Shown: one piece after another, positions 60,451 to 64,000 of the stretch
Numbering within the stretch: the stretch's first letter is position 1
How the letters are laid out: the number at the start of each line of letters is the position of its first letter
Source: Neoaquamicrobium sediminum
GTDB lineage: Bacteria > Pseudomonadota > Alphaproteobacteria > Rhizobiales > Rhizobiaceae
Assembly (NCBI RefSeq): GCF_013240295.1
Contig: NZ_JABETK010000005.1
Span: 1-64,000, forward strand
Direction of reading: 5' to 3'
DNA length: 64,000 nucleotides
Made by a program: the position numbers and the translations under genes
Notes under the pieces: generated by a model
Databases searched by the model: none
Seen by the model: the letters and a program-made list of their open reading frames with translations, nothing else
What the model was told of the DNA's origin: nothing

Positions 60451-61274
60451 ATGAATTTTTCCAAATTCCGGAGCGCAGCATTTTGCACCGGACTTGTTCT
60501 CTCGACGATTGCAGCGCCGGCCCTGGCGCAGCCCCTGAGTGTCAACGAGCAGCGCGGCACGAGCATTTCCGGCCAGTGGCAGCAAGGGCAGGGGGCGTGA
60601 CGCGCGGCCCCGACGGTAAGGTCATCTTCCTCTTCGGCCAGGTTCAGCCATCGGTGGTCTGCTCGCCGCTTCAGGTGTGCGACATCGAACTCCAGCCGGG
60701 CGAGATCGTGCGCGACGTGCTGCTTGGCGACACCGTGCGCTGGAAGGTCGAGCCGGCGACGTCGGGTGCGCCGGGCGGCCAGGCGGTGCATCTGATCGTC
60801 AAGCCTTCGGAAACCGGCCTCGTCACCTCAATGGTGGTGACAACCTCGCGGCGCACCTACCACATCCAGCTCAAGTCCCATCACTCGAACTATATGGCGC
60901 GGGTCGGGTTCGACTATCCCGAAGACGTCAATGCGCGCTTCGCCGAGATTGCCTCGCGCATGGAGGCGAGCATCGTGCCCGGCGCCGGCGTGCCGGCGGA
61001 GCAGCTCAATTTCTCGTTTCGTGTGAGCGGAACGGCGAGATGGCGGCCGACCCGCATCTACAGCGACGGCCAGAAAACCTACATCCAGTTCCCCTCGTCG
61101 CTGTCGGGCCAGGATGCGCCGGTGCTGTTCGTGGTTTCCGGCGGCGAGAACCGGATCGTCAACTACCGCATGAACGGCACCATGATGGTGGTCGACTATT
61201 ACATCGACAGAGCGATCCTCGTCTCGGGCGTCGGACGCTCTCAGGAGAAAATCACGATCAGGCGGGGAGGGTAG
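60451..61274 (+). CDS. trbG: TrbG conjugal transfer protein (VirB9-like), one frame break
   Basis: A periplasmic and outer-membrane channel protein of about 275 residues. A signal peptide (FSKFRSAAFCTGLVLSTIAAPALA) precedes the mature part. A break at the G5 run 60591-60595 is repaired by one G, giving GGVTRGPDGKVIFLFGQVQPSVVCSPLQVCDIELQPGE. The VirB9-like C-terminal half reads KTYIQFPSSLSGQDAPVLFVVSGGENRIVNYRMNGTMMVVDYYIDRAILVSG. ATG at 60451 with GGAG. Stop just before trbH. Confidence 0.92.
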
Positions 61275-61277
61275 GGA

Positions 61278-61745
61278 ATGCACCGCTCGATTTTCCAACC
61301 TCGCCTGGTGGTTTTCGTGCTGTGCGCCGCACTGCTGGCCGGGTGCCAGACACTGGGCGGTGCGGGTCTGGTCACGAGTTCGGCAACCGCGCAGCTCACC
61401 CCGGAGGCGGCGTCCGCGATCGCTGGGGATATGATCGGGCGGTTTGCCGAGCAGGTCGGTCCAGGCACGACGACGATCCAGCTTGAGCCGGACGGCTCCA
61501 TATTCGGCGAGGCGCTGGAGTCTTCGCTCAGGGAATGGGGCTATGCCGTCGCCACGGACCAGGCGACGGAGGAGGCGACTACCGTTGCCCTCGCCTATGT
61601 CGTGGACACGTTCGAGGGCAGCATCCTGGTCCGGTTGTCGACTCACGCGCTCGACCTCACACGCATGTACCAGATGGGCGGGGAGGGGGCGACGCCGATC
61701 TCGCCGCTGTCGATGATGCAGCGCGATGGAAGGGAGCCGTCATGA
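61278..61745 (+). CDS. trbH: TrbH lipoprotein
   Basis: A 155-residue protein with an N-terminal signal and a clear lipobox LLAGCQT at residues 20-26, so it is anchored to the outer membrane by Cys24. The rest is a small soluble domain (AREWGYAVATDQATEE-type, with an AYVVDTFEGSILVRLST segment) as in Ti-plasmid TrbH, a VirB7-like partner of TrbG and TrbI. ATG at 61278. It overlaps trbI by 4 bp. Confidence 0.9.
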   Translation: MHRSIFQPRLVVFVLCAALLAGCQTLGGAGLVTSSATAQLTPEAASAIAGDMIGRFAEQVGPGTTTIQLEPDGSIFGEALESSLREWGYAVATDQATEEATTVALAYVVDTFEGSILVRLSTHALDLTRMYQMGGEGATPISPLSMMQRDGREPS

Positions 61746-63043
61746 CCGAGAGTCTCAGGCTCGGCGGCTCCGATCTCGCTGGCGGGCCGAGAATCCGGCG
61801 CCTCAATCGCCTGCCGATCGTCGTCGCGATTGTGCTGGTGGTGCTTTTCCTTGCCGTGATCTTCTATGGGCTGTCCTCGCGCGGTCTTCGCCTGGGCGAT
61901 GACAATGCAGCGTTCACACCTGGCTCCCGTCCGGCCTCGACCCATGCCGACCAGCTCAAGGAGGGCGTGCCGGACGGCATCATCGGCGAACCGGTGCAAC
62001 CGCAGCCGCTACCGATTCCCGTCGAGCCGGCGGAGCCGGAGGAAAACCCGTTCATGCCGGAGCCACCGGATGCCCCCACGGCCGAACAGCAACGGACGGC
62101 TCTGGAGCCGGAAGAGGCATGGCGCGCCCGCCTCGAACGAGAGCAAGAAGAACAGCTCATGCGCGAGCTGCACCGTCAGCGCATGGCGCGCTATCAAGCC
62201 AATGACGCGGCGTTCGATTCCCCGATAGCCGTTTCGCTAGGCGACCTTTCGGCTGTGACGAACGACGGCACGACCGCGGCGCCTGGCCAACCGCAATCGT
62301 CGACAACGCGGCCGCAGACCGCGCTCGATCTCTACGCCGCCGCCATGGAGGCGGGCGTTGGTGGCGCCGCGGACGCGAACGGGCAGGCGGCCAAGGAGCG
62401 CTTCTTCAATCAGGACATCCGGGATCTGGGATACCTTCCCAATCCGGTCATCGGGCAGATCTCGCCCTATGAGCTCAAGCGCGGGTCGGTGATCCCGGCA
62501 ACGCTCATCACGGGTATCAACTCGGACCTTCCCGGGCGGATCACGGCTCAGGTCTCGCAGAATGTCTATGACAGCGCGACGGGCCGGCACCTTCTCATCC
62601 CGCAGGGATCGAAACTCTTCGGCCGCTACGATTCCGAGGTCACATTCGGGCAGGACGGCGTGCTCGTCATCTGGACCGACCTCATCTTTCCGAACGGATC
62701 GACACTGCAGATCGGCGGGATGGCGGGGACCGATTCAGCTGGCTATGGCGGATTCCGGGACCAGGTGGACAACCACTATTTGCGCACGTTCGGCTCGGCG
62801 ATCCTCGTCGCTCTTATCGGCGCCGGGACCGAAATGATGCTGCCGCAGGATCGCAACAGCTTCGGCACGGCCAACAGTGCCGAGGACGCCGCCAGGCGCT
62901 CCTTCGCCGAAACCTTCGGGCAGATCTCCGAGCAGACGGTCTCGCGCAACCTCAACGTCCAGCCGACACTGGAGATCCGCCCGGGTTACCGGTTCAACGT
63001 CCTGGTCGACCAGGACATCGTCTTCCCCGGGTCCTATCGGTAG
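61742..63043 (+). CDS. trbI: TrbI conjugal transfer protein (VirB10-like)
   Basis: A 433-residue protein spanning inner and outer membranes. A membrane helix (RLPIVVAIVLVVLFLAVIFYGL) is followed by a proline-rich linker (VQPQPLPIPVEPAEPEENPFMPEPP) and the conserved C-terminal TrbI domain: GSVIPATLITGINSDLPGRITAQVSQNVYDSATGRHLLIPQGSKLFGRYDSEVTFGQ, then GFRDQVDNHYLRTFGSAILVALIGAG and RPGYRFNVLVDQDIVFPG. Intact, last gene of trb. The stop is 80 bp before the traR start. Confidence 0.96.
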   Translation: MTESLRLGGSDLAGGPRIRRLNRLPIVVAIVLVVLFLAVIFYGLSSRGLRLGDDNAAFTPGSRPASTHADQLKEGVPDGIIGEPVQPQPLPIPVEPAEPEENPFMPEPPDAPTAEQQRTALEPEEAWRARLEREQEEQLMRELHRQRMARYQANDAAFDSPIAVSLGDLSAVTNDGTTAAPGQPQSSTTRPQTALDLYAAAMEAGVGGAADANGQAAKERFFNQDIRDLGYLPNPVIGQISPYELKRGSVIPATLITGINSDLPGRITAQVSQNVYDSATGRHLLIPQGSKLFGRYDSEVTFGQDGVLVIWTDLIFPNGSTLQIGGMAGTDSAGYGGFRDQVDNHYLRTFGSAILVALIGAGTEMMLPQDRNSFGTANSAEDAARRSFAETFGQISEQTVSRNLNVQPTLEIRPGYRFNVLVDQDIVFPGSYR

Positions 63044-63074
63044 CGATGACCCATTTCGTTTTTAACGCTCCGTG

Positions 63075-63092
63075 CAGAAGGGTCGCCTTCTG
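63075..63092. terminator. Stem-loop between trbI and traR
   Basis: CAGAAGG-GTCG-CCTTCTG is a perfect 7-bp stem with a 4-nt loop, 31 bp after the trbI stop and before traR. No T-run follows, so it may slow transcription into traR or be an operator. It does not match the 18-bp tra-box consensus of Ti plasmids. Confidence 0.45.
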
Positions 63093-63123
63093 TCGCGGGG
63101 CTTGCCATTGGACCCGCCCACCA

Positions 63124-63828
63124 TTGAACGCCAATCTGCTCAAACTCATCGACAGGCTTTCGCTGCCGCTTGACGAGCGTGCAGCCCGCCGTTCGTTGCG
63201 AGACTTCGCGGACGATACCGGGTTCGACTTCTACGCCTACCTCTACCTTCGCGGACCGGAGAGCTTCGCCGTCTCCAACTATCCGCGCGCCTGGCAGGAG
63301 CTCTATGTGCAACGGGAGTTCATCCGGGTCGATCCGGTCGTGACCAAAGCAAAGCACGGACCGCCGCTGTTTTCGTGGTCGGCCGGTGAGGCGAGGCGCA
63401 ATGGTCGGCGGGATGTAATCAAGTTCTTCGTCGAGGCCGACCGGTTCGGCATCAGGTCCGGGATCTCGATCTCGATTCCCGTAGGATTCAGGGACCGCAT
63501 GGTGTTCACGCTCGCGAGCGGGAGGCCTGTATCGAAGCTGAGCGAGGACATCGATCCGGTCACCGCGGCGGTTTCGGTCGCCTTTGTGCACTCCCGGCTG
63601 GGAGGCGCAAGCGGCGACGCATCGCTTGCCTCCGGCATTCGCTTGTCGCCGCGCGAGGCAGAGTGCCTGCGCTGGTTCGCAGAGGGGATGTCGATGGCCG
63701 ACATCGCACTCATGCTGGACATCTCGTATCGCTCGGTGCGGTCCTATATCGACGAGGCGACAAACAAGCTCGGGGCAGCGAATAATCGGCAGGCAGGCAC
63801 GATCGCCACACGCATCGGACTGATCTAA
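63124..63828 (+). CDS. traR: TraR-type LuxR quorum-sensing activator
   Basis: A 234-residue LuxR-family regulator. The AHL-binding domain has FDFYAYLYLRGPESFAVSNYPRAWQELYVQREFIRVDPVVTKAKHGPPLFSW, where the Tyr, Trp, Asp and Trp that contact acyl-homoserine lactones in TraR are conserved. The C-terminal domain has LSPREAECLRWFAEGMSMADIALMLDISYRSVRSYIDEATNKLGAANN, a LuxR helix-turn-helix. The start is TTG at 63124 or an upstream ATG at 63046, and TraR alignment favours the TTG region. It is convergent with the antiactivator traM and probably controls trb transcription. Confidence 0.88.
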   Translation: MNANLLKLIDRLSLPLDERAARRSLRDFADDTGFDFYAYLYLRGPESFAVSNYPRAWQELYVQREFIRVDPVVTKAKHGPPLFSWSAGEARRNGRRDVIKFFVEADRFGIRSGISISIPVGFRDRMVFTLASGRPVSKLSEDIDPVTAAVSVAFVHSRLGGASGDASLASGIRLSPREAECLRWFAEGMSMADIALMLDISYRSVRSYIDEATNKLGAANNRQAGTIATRIGLI

Positions 63829-63843
63829 TTCCGATAGTCCCAG

Positions 63844-64000
63844 CTAATTGAGCACGGGGCGTTGTCCATCGACCTCGGGCACGAACCCGAGGCGCTCGAC
63901 GACCAGGCTCACGACCTGATGCTGCGCATGAAGGTTGAGCATGGCGATCCGGTAGTCGTGCCTCAGTTGCCCCAGATGCTCGTCTCTCGAACCAGCGGCG
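63844..64000 (-). CDS. traM: TraM antiactivator, C-terminal part
   Basis: The minus-strand frame, open at the right edge, reads RDEHLGQLRHDYRIAMLNLHAQHQVVSLVVERLGFVPEVDG and ends at the stop 63844-63846. This is the C-terminal helical half of TraM, which binds TraR and blocks DNA binding to set a quorum threshold in Ti plasmids. Convergence with traR, and a 15-bp gap, match the Ti arrangement. The N-terminus is outside the window. Confidence 0.75.
   Translation of the reverse strand, partial: AAGSRDEHLGQLRHDYRIAMLNLHAQHQVVSLVVERLGFVPEVDGQRPVLN

Noticed and set aside
63060..63100. tra box (TraR operator) between trbI and traR
   Set aside because: The stem-loop here does not resemble the 18-bp tra box. 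It is kept only as a hairpin.
1..64000. rRNA, tRNA and CRISPR arrays
   Set aside because: I found no regularly spaced direct repeats and no recognisable tRNA or rRNA sequence by reading. A covariance-model scan would be needed to exclude tRNAs completely.

Overview
The window looks like part of a large repABC-type plasmid of a high-GC alphaproteobacterium (Rhizobiales or Rhodobacterales). It carries a repABC replicon, a trb operon in the exact Ti-plasmid order (trbBCDEJKLFGHI), a TraR-type LuxR regulator with a TraM antiactivator, and catabolic islands joined by insertion sequences. I see no rRNA, tRNA or CRISPR.

Layout. 1-2.0 kb: a partial gene and two decayed genes (ribB-like and an MBL-fold hydrolase). 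2.4-11.3 kb (minus): an aromatic meta-cleavage operon with an MhpB-type extradiol dioxygenase, an HpaB-type two-component monooxygenase with its flavin reductase, a C-C hydrolase, hydratase, acetaldehyde dehydrogenase and aldolase, plus an FMN reductase and a luciferase-like monooxygenase. 11.5-18.4 kb (plus): an MhpR-like IclR regulator, a TRAP transporter, 4-oxalocrotonate decarboxylase and tautomerase, a hydrolase and MhpC. 18.5-21.8 kb: a small quinone/redox cassette under an HxlR regulator (DoxX-like, DODA-type dioxygenase, PF17648-type luciferase-domain protein, QorB-like reductase). 21.9-22.7 kb: an IS6-family element. 22.9-33.9 kb (minus): a second catabolic operon with TRAP DctPQM, IclR, HyuA/HyuB, cupin, HpcH/HpaI aldolase, BKACE and acyl-CoA synthetase; its substrate is unknown.

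34.5-41.8 kb is a nest of insertion sequences that I could resolve base by base. An IS630 element sits at a TA in a RES-domain gene. An IS110/IS1111-type element is inserted in the IS630 transposase, an IS66 derivative in the 3' non-coding arm of that element, and an IS1182-like element at the CTAG formed at the IS630 edge. 42-49.3 kb holds plasmid-maintenance-type genes: ScpB, DUF1403, a tyrosine recombinase, a three-gene operon (unknown barrel-like protein, Xre antitoxin, RES toxin), a serine recombinase and a PLD-like protein directly behind repC. 49.3-53.1 kb is repABC with its antisense RNA, and 53.5-64 kb is trb, traR and traM.

Many otherwise convincing genes contain one frame break, and most breaks are repaired by adding one base, often in a run of G, C, A or T. 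I annotate these as whole genes with a break. Base-calling indels are a more economical explanation than widespread pseudogene formation, but I cannot prove it from this sequence.
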